From positions 37,257,340-37,321,339 of the forward strand of contig CM049322.1 of assembly GCA_026874595.1 (NCBI GenBank): 64,000 nt of DNA, written 5' to 3'. The notes under the pieces are model-generated. The model had not been told where the DNA came from. It saw only the letters and a program-made list of their open reading frames with translations, and did not search any database. This document shows positions 1 through 12,120 of the stretch, piece by piece. The stretch comes from Sipunculus nudus. Its lineage: Eukaryota; Annelida; Sipuncula; Golfingiida; Sipunculidae. Each line of letters starts with the position of its first letter. Position 1 is the first letter of the stretch. Both the position numbers and the translations under genes were made by a program.

Positions 1-199
1 TGAAAACCAATAAATCTCCAGGGAAATACGGAATAATATCGAATTTGATAAACATTTTTGGCCGATATCGGGGAAGTATATAGTCGACTCTCGGAATTAT
101 TCATACGAAGTAGGGGAATTATCATTATCAAAAAAGCATCTGATCCAGATTATACTCAACTTCATCTTTTCAGTATGTCTTAACATGTACTTATATACC

Positions 200-1115
200 T
201 TTAAAGTACATAAAAGATATTAATAAATCATTATTCTGCTTTTTGTGGGAGTCGCTGAGGGAACAGTTGAGACGTGACCTAGTAGTTCAACCAGTATCAT
301 GTCGGAGTTTGAATGTACCTCATATAGATAGTAAAGCATTGACATGTAGGATACTGTGGCTCCATAAATGGTTAAAAATAAAAGAAAAGAAATAAAAGCT
401 ATATGGAATATAAACCTGCAACCAAAGCAATAAATAGTGCTTATTATTATATTGTGATAACAATGATGATTTCATCTCTTATTTAGATTGCGACCCACTT
501 TTATCAGACATGTTAAAGGTCTTGAAAAAGATTAAATTTGTAAAACCTTTAATAGTTCAGGTAGTATTGTTCAACAGTAATATTGGTCTTACAGATTTTA
601 GCAAAAAACTTGATAACTGTTAAAAATTTATTTGATGAAAATGGACAAAAATACCTTTAAAAATATGGCAAAACAAATGAGTAAAGCAATTAGAATATAT
701 TAGATGGAGAGGAAAGGTAAAAGAAGATATTACCAATATAATACTGATAAAAAAATAGAGAAGAAGATCAATTTTGTATGGATGAAAAACAGTTCTGTTA
801 CTTTCATGTCATCCCAGTCGGTTGTACAATGCATTTGAAAAGGTTATAATGTTGTTCCCCGAATATTGAAATATTGTAGTAATAATGATATTATTAACTG
901 GGATAAACTTTGTTACCTTTTAGAATATGTCATGATACACAATCCAAATGTTTTAAATATAAACTCTTACAAGATATATCTGTTAATGCTTGTTGGTTGA
1001 TGAAATGGGGTTTGATAGATAGTTATTTGTGTACCTTTTGTAAAAATACTTTGAACAGTTGAACATCATTATTGGTCATGTGAAAAAGTACAAGATAATT
1101 CAACTGTCACTGATA
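200..1115 (+). pseudogene. LINE retrotransposon remnant (post-RT region and zf-RVT-like knuckle)
   Basis: Decayed C-terminal part of a non-LTR reverse transcriptase polyprotein. From about 200 to 375 an open frame includes FLWESLREQLRRDLVVQ, which resembles the F-[IL]-W-E/N-x-K-R-x-K-I-x-R segment downstream of the RT palm in L1/Tx1-like LINEs. At about 960-1110 the reading WLMKWGLIDSYLCTFC is followed, after a frameshift, by EHHYWSCEK; together they recreate the C-x2-C...H-x4-C pattern of the zf-RVT domain. Stops and frameshifts interrupt the stretch between. The family assignment rests on motif recognition only. It is a dead fragment; the 5' part lies outside the window or is lost. Confidence 0.7.
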
Positions 1116-1433
1116 CTATAAACTTATTCATAATATTGTGTTAATATTATAGCTATTTTAGCAGGAAAAATTAAAGCCTGATGTCATTTACAGGATTGAA
1201 AAAATATCTTGCATATGTTAAACATATTGAGTTGATAATTGCAGAAGAAAAACAACAAACTGTAAAATTTCATGAGAGGTGGACTGGTATTAATGTTTAA
1301 ATAAATGCATTGAAAATAAATTGTAAACAGGAAAAAGACTGTGTACACAGTGTCTCTCCATAAATTGATTTGATGTAACTTATGTATATTTTCTTGCCTA
1401 AAAATGGGTGTAAAATATATTTGTATCAATTTT

Positions 1434-2740
1434 TTCATTATTTTGGGGGGGTACTTTGGAGCCCCATAGCTTGAAGAATATGGGTAACAGAGACTTAATT
1501 CAAGGTTTCCAGGAAGACTTTTCATGGACCTCTCTGGATGTACAGTGAGAGTGCCCTATAAACAGATGACGGCATCTTTTAAAGTCTCAAAAAAGAGAAA
1601 ATAGAGAAAAATAATCGTAAAAAAAAAGAAACAGGTGATGCTTACAGTCTGCAGAAACTGATGAAACACTCCATGATCAATTTCCATGAAAAAATCATGG
1701 TGATCAAAGCATTAGTTCAGATTTTTGAGCTTTTGTATCAAATTTTTCATTATTCTGGGGGGGGGGGGGGGGTACTTCGGAGCCCCATAGCTTGAAGAAT
1801 ATGGGTAACAAAGACTTAATTCCAGGTTTCCAAGAAGACTTTTCATGGACCTCTCCTGATGTAAAGTGAGAAGATTCCAGGTCCAGCGGTTACCATTTGC
1901 ACCCTGTTAACAGTTGACAACATCCATTAAGGTCTCAAAATAGAGAAAAAATATCGTAAAAAGTATGGAAAAAATATAGGTGGCGCCACCAGTTTACAGA
2001 AACTTATCAAACACACCATGATTAATATGCATGCAAAGAATTATGGTGATCAATGCATGAGTTGTTCAGATACTTGAGCTTTTGTATCAAATTTTTCATT
2101 AATCTGGGGGGGGGGGGGGGGGGGAGTTCGGAGCCCATAGCTGGGAGAATATGGGTAACAGAGGCCTAATTCCAGGTTTCTGGACTTTTCATGGACCTCT
2201 CCGGATGTACAGTAATTCCAGGTTTCCAGACTTTTCATGGACCTCTCCGGATGTACAGTAAGAAGATTCCAGGTCCAGCGGTTACCATTTTTGCTCTGTT
2301 AACAGATGACGGCATCTCTTGAGGTCTCAAAAATAGAGATAAGAAAAATCGTAAAAAAATCGAAAAAATATATGTGGCTCCACCAGTCTGCAAAAACTGA
2401 TGTAACACTCCATGATCAATATCCATGCAAAGAATCATGGTGATCAATGCATTAGTTGTTCAGATATTTGAGCTTTTGTATCAAATTTTTCATTATTCTG
2501 GGGGGGGGGGGTAGTTCGGAGCTCATAGCTTGCAGAATGTGGGTAACAGAGACTTAATTCCAGGTTTCCAAGAAGATTTTTTATAGAACTCTTTGGATGT
2601 AAAGTTAGAAGATTCCAGGTCCAGTGGTTACGATATTTGCCTTGTTAACGGCCGGATGGCCGGACGGCCGGACGGACGGACGGACGACGGACAAAGAGTT
2701 CGCTATAGCTCAGATGACTTACAGTCAGCTGAGCTAAAAA
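1434..2740 (+). repeat. Modular G-run repeat array with hairpin terminus
   Basis: Three to four head-to-tail units of about 330-400 bp. Each has ATTATTCTG plus a G-run, then a block with GGAGCCCCATAGC and ATGGGTAACAGAGAC, a block with GGTCCAGCGGTTAC and CCTGTTAAC, and an AT-rich block with GGTGGCGCCACCAGT and CATGATCAATA. The array ends in a GGACGG-rich stretch (about 2648-2692) and an imperfect hairpin at 2706-2736 (14-bp arms with one mismatch, 3-nt loop) running into GCTAAAAA. The same modules recur at 20.9, 40.9-43.1, 58.5 and, inverted, 61 kb. Short open frames inside the array are low-complexity by-products. Confidence 0.85.
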
Positions 2741-2877
2741 TGATCAAAATGGCATATTTACGGTGAACTTTCACATTTAGTTTCAATTTCAATTAAGCAA
2801 TATTTCAGAAGCACTTGGTTTGCCTGGTAATGGAGCAAATAATTTAAATGGTTAATATTTATAGCAGCTGTGCTTAC

Positions 2878-2944
2878 CTGAGATGTTCTCGTTCCTTCTT
2901 TCCAAAAACACAGTAACTGTTTCATCTTCTTCCAATGTGTTTTC
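2878..2944 (-). CDS. 67-nt internal exon of an unrecognised gene
   Basis: On the minus strand a 67-nt segment is bounded by a good acceptor (a pyrimidine-containing run ending CCACACAG) and a consensus-like donor (TCAG followed by GTAAGC). The first frame is fully open and encodes an acidic-then-basic stretch: E-N-T-L, then EEDETVTVFLERRNENIS, with one base left over for the next codon. Composition and codon usage look coding, unlike the surrounding AT-rich sequence. No partner exon can be joined with confidence within the window, and I do not recognise the protein. It lies just after the terminus of the repeat array at 2740. Confidence 0.5.
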
Positions 2945-3646
2945 CTGTGTGGAAAACAAAAAGGCCCTAATAACATCATTTAACCGATATTGAAAAATAA
3001 TTATCAGCAGTTCATTGTTTAATTTGCATATTCATCATTAACTTGCCGACTATGTTTTCTACTCGGACAATAGGCCGTAACAGGCCTCAATCTTTAAATA
3101 CAACATGGATGAAACATCATCCAAGTAATATGCCACACAACAGCTTCCAATGAAACTCTCATATTCTTCAAGCTCTCAAGCGATAAAGCCCTTAGCTGAT
3201 TTGGTTCCGACACCAGATATCTGTGTCTGATCTTTTTGTACAGATATGTACACTTTGTGTTTATGAGTTTACACCACGTTATATCATATAAGTTAAAAAC
3301 CCCATTATAACAATGTTATTCGAACAAACACAAATATCTATCGAGAAACAGATATTGGGAAACAAAGAAAACAGAAAACAAAGTTTTCTTACTCCAAGAC
3401 TATAATTTGGCACTTGAAGATTGAATATCAAACCAATAGTGTCAAATATTAAGGTTGGGTGTACGTAATATATGATCCGACTTAGAATAAAATGCAAACG
3501 TTTCTGTTTCTTTGATCTGTTAATCGGTCGAAAATATAAAATAATGGAGCATGAAACATTAAGAATATCACATAAAGTTCACTATAAGAAATTTAAACTT
3601 ATATATGTTTAAGGTTAAGTTAAATCAGTAAGATGCATGTTATATA
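2945..3646. other. No gene recognised
   Basis: Upstream flank (in minus-strand terms) of the 67-nt exon and left flank of the DNA transposon. A short open minus-strand stretch around 3080-3200 lacks a start codon or convincing splice sites. Nothing else supportable. Confidence 0.5.
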
Positions 3647-4727
3647 CAGTAGAGCGCCGTTTTTCCGAAAGTGTCGGGGGAAAAGCGGTTCTTTCGAAAA
3701 AAGGAATTTTTGGAAAATCGGTCATTGGTCAAACGGTAGGTTCTTACGATTTGTTTAATTTGCTGATTTAATGCCATTTTACTGAGGGAGCACCATGTTT
3801 CTCTTCGGCCTACGTAATTGATATATAAAGATATTGGATAAATTGAAATGCTTGATTGGTATCTTATGTTTTAAAGGTACGTGCGTGCCATTTTTTCAAT
3901 AAATCCACCGGAGTGAAAGGTCAAATGACATGTCCATTGGTGAAGTTTCCTTAACTACCACATGCAGCGCCAAAGCGGCACACGCAAAACTGATGAACGG
4001 CTAGGGAATAAAAGTTTTCAGTGTTCGTAATACCTACTAATTAAAATAGATAATTTTAAATTTTCAGATCTTACGAAGGATTAAACTTTTTGAATATCCT
4101 AGCCGAAGTCGCATATTTAACTTTCTGACTTCGTTTTATAAGAATGTTCTCTATATTTTAACATCTGGATGATTGCAGGCTTGTCTCAAGGATTCTCAGT
4201 TAATTCACAAAACCTTACCCCGCCCATATTTTCTTCTTTGACTCCATATCTCTGACAGGTGACAGCAAGACGATCGTGTTTGAGTAATGTTCTTCTTGAT
4301 AGTAAAATTGAAATGATGAATAAGCTGAGTAACAGCCAGTTAACGTAGATGACACAGTTGCTCTTAGGAATGCATGTACTGCTCAGTTGTATAAATGCTT
4401 TGGCATCGCACCTAAACCTCTTAGAGCACAAACGAATTATAAATGATACCTCACAAATGTCCTGGCGAGTAAGCTGTATAAACTGCTCAGCTGCTTTCTA
4501 AGGGTATAAGGAGCCTAGCGTTGCGGGACTTGCTGTAGTTTGTCAGGTGACAACATAGGCCCAGAACTAATTAAGGTCATCATTGGGTTATTACAAAAAT
4601 CATTTGATGTATGTACACGATTGAAAATTATTTCGTTAATACGAATAAATTTTCGGTTCCCGATTTTAAATTTCGGAAAAAAACGAATATTCGGAAATTC
4701 GGTATCCGCATAAACTGCGCTCTACTG
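3647..4727. mobile_element. Non-autonomous pogo/Tigger-like DNA transposon (TIRs, TA target site)
   Basis: The left end is CAGTAGAGCGCCGTTT and the right end is the reverse complement of CAGTAGAGCGCAGTTT, giving terminal inverted repeats with one mismatch over the first 16 bases. Both ends are flanked by TA (3645-3646 and 4728-4729), the duplication expected of the Tc1/mariner-pogo-Tigger superfamily. Subterminal regions on both sides are rich in TTCGAAA/TTTCGG-like motifs. The interior (about 1.08 kb) holds no transposase frame; the longest open frames are about 80 codons with no D-D-E/D motif. I read it as a MITE-like deletion derivative. TIR and target-site assignment are visible; the superfamily is inferred from CAGT ends plus TA. 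Confidence 0.75.
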
Positions 4728-4729
4728 TA

Positions 4730-5279
4730 GTTAATTGAGTATACAACAGATAGGGACAGATTTTTCCAGTAATAAAAAGATAGAAAATGATCTGATCCAA
4801 AGAAAAGCTAACCGAAAGTGTCAAAAAAACGCAAAACAGTGGGGAAAAAATGTTAATACACATCCATAAAGTCAAACATGCACCCACAGCATAAGGTAAC
4901 ACAGTATCAATTAGACCACCAGCTATCAGTATAACTGAGGCTTTTGCCAGCCTTTGTATTATCTGATATATTTATATGCTGTTTATAAACTCCTTCAAGT
5001 TAGATTCGCATTCTGTTATTGTTTTAATTCGTCATCCCTTTATAATATCAACAAGTATTATAACCCATAAAGACATCCAGGACACGCAGAGTGGTACATT
5101 TGGCCTGGAGGAAGCCAGGATTACACGTGTGAACCCCTATCAAGTGGTCAAAAACCGGAACGGAAATCTGGATATGTACTTAGCTAAAAAAGTTTTATAA
5201 GGCGGTTGCCTTAATAAAACTAGGGATCCAGGGGTCTCGACGCTCAGCTGGATTTGCTATAAAGATATTTTAAAGAAAT
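4730..5279. other. No gene recognised
   Basis: AT-rich spacer between the inverted-repeat transposon and the TGACCTTGA repeat. A 74-codon plus-strand open frame at 4976-5200 has no recognisable domain and no splice support; I do not call it a gene. Confidence 0.45.
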
Positions 5280-6242
5280 TTTTCAGAATGACGGTCCTGT
5301 GACCTTAATAAACGACCTTGTGACCAAAACATCTGAGAACGTATTATCCTTAAACTTGTAGCATTTATTATTGTTACAATCTTTTAAAAAAAGTGGGTGC
5401 AGTGACCTTGACCTCTGACCAGGTAACATCAAAATCTAAAGATCTTTTCCACTTTGGGCAAGTAAGCTATGTGTGAAAGATGGAAAGGTTGGGATGAAAA
5501 ATATGATTTACAGTGTACCCACAATCAATTTAAAGATGTGGCTACTGTGATCTTCACCTTTGACCTCTGGACCCTGAGAGTCAAAATGTTTGTAACTTTA
5601 GTAGTTGGTCATTAATAAATTAAATTTGACGCCAATCTGTCTATTCAAAGCAGAATTATCATCCATAAACTAATTTGTGAAAAGATGGGTTGTGACCTTG
5701 ACTTATGACCCTGTGACCCCAAATCGAAAAAGAATCTTCCCCTATTGGCAGGGGATTGTAATATCTTCTAGATGGAAGGTTTGCGATGAAAAGTTTGGCT
5801 TGAAATGCATTCCTTTCAAAGAAATAGGTCCTGTGACCTTGACTTTTGATCTTTGGACGACAAAAGCGACAGATTTTTTACTTTAGTGAAAGGCCATAAA
5901 TCATTAACTTTGAAACTAATATGTCAAACCAAACTGGAGTTATCATCTGAAAACTAATTTGTGAACAGATGGCCCCTGTGACCTTGACCTTTGTCCTTGT
6001 GACCCCAAATTCATTTATGTTCTCCCCTTACTGGCAAGTCAGCTAAATGTGCAAGATGGAAAGTTTTGGGTGAAAAAGTCTTTTGACCTTGACCTTGACC
6101 TCATGACCCTAAAATCATATAGGTTCTTTTCAGTGGTGGGCCAAATGTAAATCATGTTTGAAATCCATTTGTAAATCCAACCTGGAGTTATCATCTGGGA
6201 ACAAATTTGTGTAGTTGGGCGGATGGACAGACAGACAGACAG
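5280..6242 (+). repeat. TGACCTTGACC-type repeat, about 288-bp periodicity
   Basis: Repeats of a module containing TGACCTTGACCT, TGTGACCCCAAAT, GGCAAGTNAGCTA and AAGATGGAAAG. Related TGACCTTGA motifs start at 5403, 5693, 5834, 5979, 6084 and 6090; spacings of about 286-291 (5403 to 5693 to 5979) show a long period made of two half-units. The block ends in (ACAG)n at 6227-6242. Two frames inside (5677-5886 plus, 6039-6312 minus) reflect the repeat and are not genes. Confidence 0.8.
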
Positions 6243-7679
6243 GGTGATTACTGAAGGGCATCCACCTGTGATCAATAAACACACCAGGATTCGGGACACT
6301 AGATATAATCACAGCTGAGAAACTGACATGATTGTTGTTATTTTATAGTAAAAATAAAATTAGGAAATATTCGTAAAATACGAAAATAATACATGTGGCG
6401 CCACCAATTTTTGGAAACAGACCAAACTAGTCATGGTCAATATTCAAAGCAAGATTCATGACGATCCATGCATTAACTAGATGTGGTCGGACAATGGTCC
6501 TGAGAGGGCCCCGCATTTCTGGTAGTGCTGGACTAGTTTACATGTGGGTGAAAAATTAAGTTTAATTTGAAAAATATGACAAACAAAAACAGGATTTTAT
6601 CCATATGCATCAGGAAAAAGTCCTATTGGATCAAAAGATATTAAAGAAGATAGGTCTGTTACTGACTTATTTGAATGAATGTGAAAGAATAGCATTTTGG
6701 AGCGCAGAAACTCGTCAAACAGAGATGGTGCCACCTGCAGATTTAAGCCCCATATCAGCCATGTAATGACTAAGTCTGTATTGTTTGGTGAAGAAAGCAG
6801 CAAGGGTCATAGAGATATGTGATATAAGATGGGGAGAGTGAGCCGGATGGTGGGTAGACGGACTGGCGGACGCGGACTATTTTAGTAGTCTTTCCTCCTA
6901 CGGTAGGGGACTAATATGAATCGATGTAAAGAAATTAAAATTCCATATACAAATGGTTCACAGAGATATTATATTGATATTAAATAAATGCCGGCAGAAA
7001 TATATTTAGTGTAATATAGGGTCAGAAAAACTGAAACAAGTGAGCCAAGGATTATGACGCTCAGCCCACTGACATGTTAATAATATGTCCTTGCACAGAC
7101 AACGAGTAGGTGGCATCATCTTTCAGGCCTGTTAGCTTAAGTTCATCAAGACATGTTAGCACACAAAACCTATTGACAAGCCAACCTGCCTTTCCTGAGA
7201 AATCTGGTAATTTCTATATACTTGTTACAATATTTCTAGGGTGCTCAAACACGCCTCGTAACTTGGAGAATATAGGTCACAGTGTACCTAATTTCAGGCT
7301 TCTGAGAAATTTTGAGGAACTTTCAGGATGCAGAGGGCCATGATTCTAGCCTTTACAGATACGATTTGTGCCTTGTTAACAGACCTAGTGTTCTAAAAAA
7401 TAGAGGTAAACATTAAGATAATGCAGGTGATGCTACTATTCATGCCCAGTAGCTGAGGTTTAATAAGACCAATATGTACACCAAATTTGATGACAATCCA
7501 TCCAGCCGTTCCTGAAGAATTTAGCAATTGGTGTGTATTTTGTTTTTTATCAGGGGGGGGGGGGGTGGTTAAACAGGCTTCGGAACTAGATGAATATAGG
7601 TCACAAAGACCTAATTTCAGGACTATGAGGGGAAGTTTACAGAACCTCTCAGGATGCAGATTGTGTTGTCTCGCTTCTT
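6243..7679. repeat. Dispersed repeat mosaic
   Basis: No gene. The segment at about 6640-6760 (GTTACTGACTTATTTGAATG through CCACCTGCAG) recurs at 10500-10580 and 46290-46380. About 7015-7400 recurs at 46650-47030 (both contain CTTGCACAG and GTGCTCAAACACG). A 13-base G-run lies at 7553-7565. These are same-orientation segmental copies. Confidence 0.7.
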
Positions 7680-8110
7680 TGGTATAATATATAAAGACAG
7701 GTTTCTTAAATTGAGGACGAAACATGCATTATTTACACACTGTACAGGTATCCACTAAAGTACAATGAGTCTTGAAGCTTAATAAGTTTGCATTTAAGTT
7801 GCTATCGATCTGATTTAGGGGAAAACAGATGGTCTCAGCCCTTCTTTGTTGATATCACATGGCTCAATCGGTAAATGCTTAAAAGTTGGCTTGTTTCGTG
7901 TTTTATGGTTACTTGTATTTCATCACGTTTCTAGAAACAGTTATTTGGGAAACTACCACGATAAGGGCAAGTGTCATTATGGATGTAACAGTAAATCCAG
8001 AAAAAATAAACATATCTACGAGTTAAGCCTATTAGGATATTCCAATCTCAGAAAGTTGAAGTAAAGTAAAATGTTGTTACTTAAAACACACGGGTACAAT
8101 GTATACAAAT
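7680..8110 (+). repeat. Dispersed block X, copy 1
   Basis: Block of about 430 bp with TTTACACACTGTACAGGTA, AAGTTGCTATCGATCTGATT and GAAACTACCACGA. Related same-orientation copies lie at about 29860-30290, 45370-45580 (truncated) and 63690-64000. No conserved open frame runs through the copies. Confidence 0.75.
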
Positions 8111-8949
8111 TCCAAAAATAGATACAGAAAGTGCAAAGAGACATTATGCTGAATGTCTGTAGATGTAAATTAAAAATACATACCAGACAGTTAGTGCTAA
8201 ACTATTTAATATACATGTATAATCTAAATAAGATAAATAAATTGTTGGCAGGTTAATAAAACGGGATATTAGTGATTATGTGCAAACCATGTGTCGGTAC
8301 CTTTGACATTGCAGAAAATTGTAAATATTGTTATACTAGAGGCGCTTTCAGAAATACCTCACTGGAAGAGTGAGAGCTAGAATTTTGTAACATTTTGTTC
8401 AAACACTCTCGCCATATTTATTGTATACACCGAAATCTGAAATATTTTAAATGTTTTAGTCCATATCGATTACCCTTAATAAAATTTGTTGCCGATTTTG
8501 CCATATGTTTTTCAGGTTCTACAAAATCTGCTGATGGTTTCTATAAAAGGAATAGAGTTTTCAATTTTGACTCCATTAGGTGTTAGCTGGATGAATTTGA
8601 AAGGACAACTCAAATAGCACCAACAGAAACAGGAAGGCTGAGTATTATTCATCTTAAGTGTGATATGTAATTTTTAAAACATTCAGTAAGTTGGTAATGT
8701 AAGCTAAAGTTGGAGAAAAAAATAGATCCGAAGTTCATAATTCTAGATTAGTTTATATATAAACGCCAATTTAAAAAGTGCAGTTATAAATACTTCAATA
8801 ATAAATGTCATCATTGTGGCAAAGAAGTTCTGAAGGTTCTGTGTATCTATGACTTAAATCAAGAAAATTATGTCTTGAATATATCTGAGTTATGTATCTA
8901 AAAAAATTAATATATGCAAGCCGTTAAGAATAAAAAAAGAAAAGAAACT
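8111..8949. other. No gene recognised
   Basis: AT-rich sequence with no open frame above 65 codons, no convincing exon signals and no repeat I can match elsewhere in the window. Confidence 0.45.
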
Positions 8950-9420
8950 GTATATGAAAATGTTATACATAATTATTGCTATCAATAAGTGGTGTCTAAT
9001 ATTATTTTCCCTATAACCACAGGTTAAAACTATTGCTAACATCAAAAGGATTCAGAATGTGATAGATGCGATTCCAACTGTTTGGAAGAAACGTTAAAAA
9101 TTTGTGAAATCATTACGAGTTCATACAAACATCATTTGACATACTATTAGAAATAATGAACAATACCTAAATCACCAGAAAAACCTGATACTTGATTTAC
9201 TTACAGGACCATTACAATTTTTTAAATGAAATACGGACATCAGGGATCTTGAATTGAAAGATTTTAAAAAAATATATAACAGTGTCAGAAAAAAATATTT
9301 CGCTTCAAAGTTTACACAGAAATACAGCCCTCGGTCAATTTATATTTAGAATCGGTATGAAAACACGCTATTTGGCTCCCTATGAAACTCAAAGAAGAAA
9401 AAATCGTTAATTCTAATTCA
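8950..9420 (+). pseudogene. LINE ORF2 remnant
   Basis: Broken plus-strand reading recalling the inter-domain part of LINE ORF2: VIDAIPTVWKKR near 9060-9100, then a shifted frame with EIRTSGILNLKDFKKIY (joined across shifts) and IFRIGMKTRYLAPYETQRRK near 9340-9400. Frameshifts and stops throughout. This order resembles the region between the RT palm and the terminal knuckle. No intact catalytic motif is visible; the assignment is by resemblance only. Confidence 0.45.
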
Positions 9421-9539
9421 TTGCATCAGAGCAACAAATAATAATAAAAAATAAAAAAGAAATATTTGGCGAATAAACTTAAATGTTATGATACGGGCTT
9501 CTACCTTTACAACGACTAAGTAAGTTTCTGCAAGACTAA

Positions 9540-10640
9540 CCTTTATATATTTGATATGTTACCTCTTTAGCTTTAAATATATAGATACACATGTGATAGC
9601 AAAGAAATATTGCCACACTTCATCTTTTTCAAGTATATTGAAATAAAAATTAGAACAGGTTCTTCAATCAGCTGTGTGACTAGACAATATTGCAATGCCA
9701 ATATATTTGTGCATCCATATTTTTCTTTTGTATTGTTATTTTGTCTTAATGGCAATGAACACGTCTCGTTGTCTTTTTTTATGCCCTTTAGTTTTTTTTT
9801 TGTAGGAGTGTATGTGTTAAATATTATTTAATTAAAAAAGCAACTAAAATATTTTCCACAATGCAGTATATAAAAACCATGGGATTGCCCGAGACTGGTG
9901 GTATTATAAATAGTTTGCTATATTCATATTTTTGACAGGGTATTCCACTTTTATAACAAGATATTTTTAAACAAGATATTATAGGCACAAAGAAGCACCG
10001 CCATATGTATACTATTAAAACTGTTGCACCAGTGATACGCACATTTTTCGAAATCTTGGCAATAACTCGTTTTTAAATGAAAAAAAAAATTGTAAAATAC
10101 AAAATGAATTAAAAAAGCATGATTAGCTTTTTAGCTATCCAGATGGCCATGCTTTAACGGGGAACACAAGTAGGATATACCTGTCATGGTTGTGGCCAAG
10201 ACATGGCTGTATCATGTTATGCATTAAATCGTATAACAGAGGTGGCACCACGTGTCGTTTCAAACGCAGGCTAGTCATGTGATAAATATGGCTATACAAT
10301 TTGGAAATGATTTTTTAAGTAGTTCATGAGATAAAAGGTAAAATATTTTGGAAACATGTTAAATCAGAAAATTGCGGGATCAGAAAACTTTTAACTCAAC
10401 TGGAAACATAAGTTTGAATATGATTCTATTCAATACAGTGCATTGAGTACCTTAGCTCCAAGGAAACCTTGCATATGATTTGACGGCTAAAGTGTTCTCA
10501 GTTACTGACTTATTTGAATGAATGTAAAAGAATAACATTTTGGAGCGCAGAAACCCGTCAAACAGAGGTGGAGCCACCTGCAGGCTCTATTATTTGGTGA
10601 AGAAAGCAGCAAGGATCATAGGATATTTGCCATGAAAATG
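9540..10640 (+). repeat. Segmental duplicate of about 45570-46490
   Basis: Shared landmarks in the same order and orientation: a start near ATATTTGATATGTTAC (9546; 45580), GAAATATTG (about 9605; 45640), ACACCGCCATAT-like (about 9998; 45787), GTGATACGCACATTTT (10033; 45822), a mid block near CAGATGG (about 10140; 45930), and TTACTGACTTAT (10502; 46290). A weak third match of the first part lies at 19380-19500. No gene inside. Confidence 0.7.
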
Positions 10641-11499
10641 CCGTGATGTTGCCTTAGAAGATTCTAGTAATAACAGATACGATTCGTGCCGATCTGATAT
10701 TCATTGTGATCAAATGACTCCTGTGTCCTATAGCTAGCAAAATATAGGTACGTTGACCTGATATCATCTTTCCAAGGACAATTGCATATTGACTCGGTAA
10801 ATGTCATTTTATAATGGATACCATTGTGTGCCGTCTGACTGTCTTAGTGATCAACATCATAGTTGCGGCCATAGGGAAAGAATATAAGGACCACGACCTC
10901 AGGTTTCCAAGGAGATTTACATCGGACCTCCAAGTATATACAGTTAGAAGTTTCTAGTTCAACGGTTACGATTTGAGCTGCCCTGTTAATGGCCAGGCGG
11001 ACGATGACGGACAAAGAGTGATTGCTACAGCTCAGCCGAGTTAAAAAAAAACTAATCTAAACCTGAAAATATTATATATATCACTGCATGGAATTTATAT
11101 GATATAAAATCAAAAGACAACAACCAAGACTTTCGAAATATTAACTGGGACTTGTGCGAATCATACTGACAAGTATATGAGTGATATGCTTATATCAACT
11201 GTTTTCTAATGTAGGTGCACAAATATAAAATGTTGAGGAGTGTTTACCTATTTGAGAAATACACAAACAACATATGCCAAAAAGGTAATAAACACGTACA
11301 GGGATTGGAGTACTTTTATTGTGGACAAGAGATATAAAGGTATTTTATGACTGCTGCTCAAGAAAACTCTGTCTTTTATAATCATGCGGAATAAAAAAAT
11401 ATGCAGTTGAGATTCATATTTTTGAACACTGTGAACAGCTAGATACTGTCACCTTTGATATGGAGGAGGTAAATTATAATATCGGTCAAAATGATGAGA
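10641..11499. repeat. Degraded modular repeat and unassigned sequence
   Basis: 10640-11050 is a diverged copy of the modular repeat, ending in GGACGATGACGGACAAAGAGTG and a shortened AGCTCAG...GAGTTAAAA terminus near 11030-11045. 11050-11499 shows nothing supportable. Confidence 0.5.
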
Positions 11500-12120
11500 C
11501 AAATAACTTAGACTACAAAATGACAAAAATCCAGGACATGTTGGTATTTCAGTAGAAATTATAAATAAAATAAAATATTTTATTAAGGTCAGATTAGGAC
11601 TGAATGATTCTAAGCTATATTATACCCTTCGTACAAGAACGGATATATAAATGATCCAAATCATTACAGGGTCATAGCTATCTAAAATATTATATACAGA
11701 ATTGAATGAAAGATTAATATAACATCACAGATATTTTAAATAACAAGGTTTAGAATAATGTGATATACTACGTTATGAAGTGGAAAGTAAAATTTCTATT
11801 TTGCAGATAAAGTTGCTACTTGCTGTTACTTGTTGGTACTTGTTTGAACATAAATATTTCAAATTATTAAAAATAAGGAACATACTATGTATTTGAATCA
11901 CTCAAAACTATGGAAATGTATTGGAATTTTGCTAAACGTAAAAATAATAACAAGACCAGTTAAGCTATATTTGATGGTAAACGAATAACGTGCATATTGA
12001 GATAGAAAGACTTGATGAAACACTAGACTGATAAAAATGGTATTCGCTGTCTAAAACGTGAAAATGTAGGTGAAACTGAATTTCACTTCATAATGAAATG
12101 TCCGTAACATTATGACCTGA
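11500..12120 (+). pseudogene. LINE remnant (RT start and C-terminal knuckle)
   Basis: At 11510-11575 the reading QNDKNPGHVGISVEII resembles the L-K-x-x-K-S-P-G-x-D-G-I block at the start of the RT domain. At about 12035-12115 the frame GIRCLKRENVGETEFHFIM, continuing K-C-P, then a stop and HYDLR, matches the terminal knuckle E-x-E-F-H-F-[VI]-x-K-C-P-x-Y-x-x-L-R, with the second Cys of C-x2-C replaced by Arg. Most of the RT between has been deleted or has decayed. A second copy of the same family is split across 23400-23760 and 24900-25130. Not functional. Confidence 0.65.
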
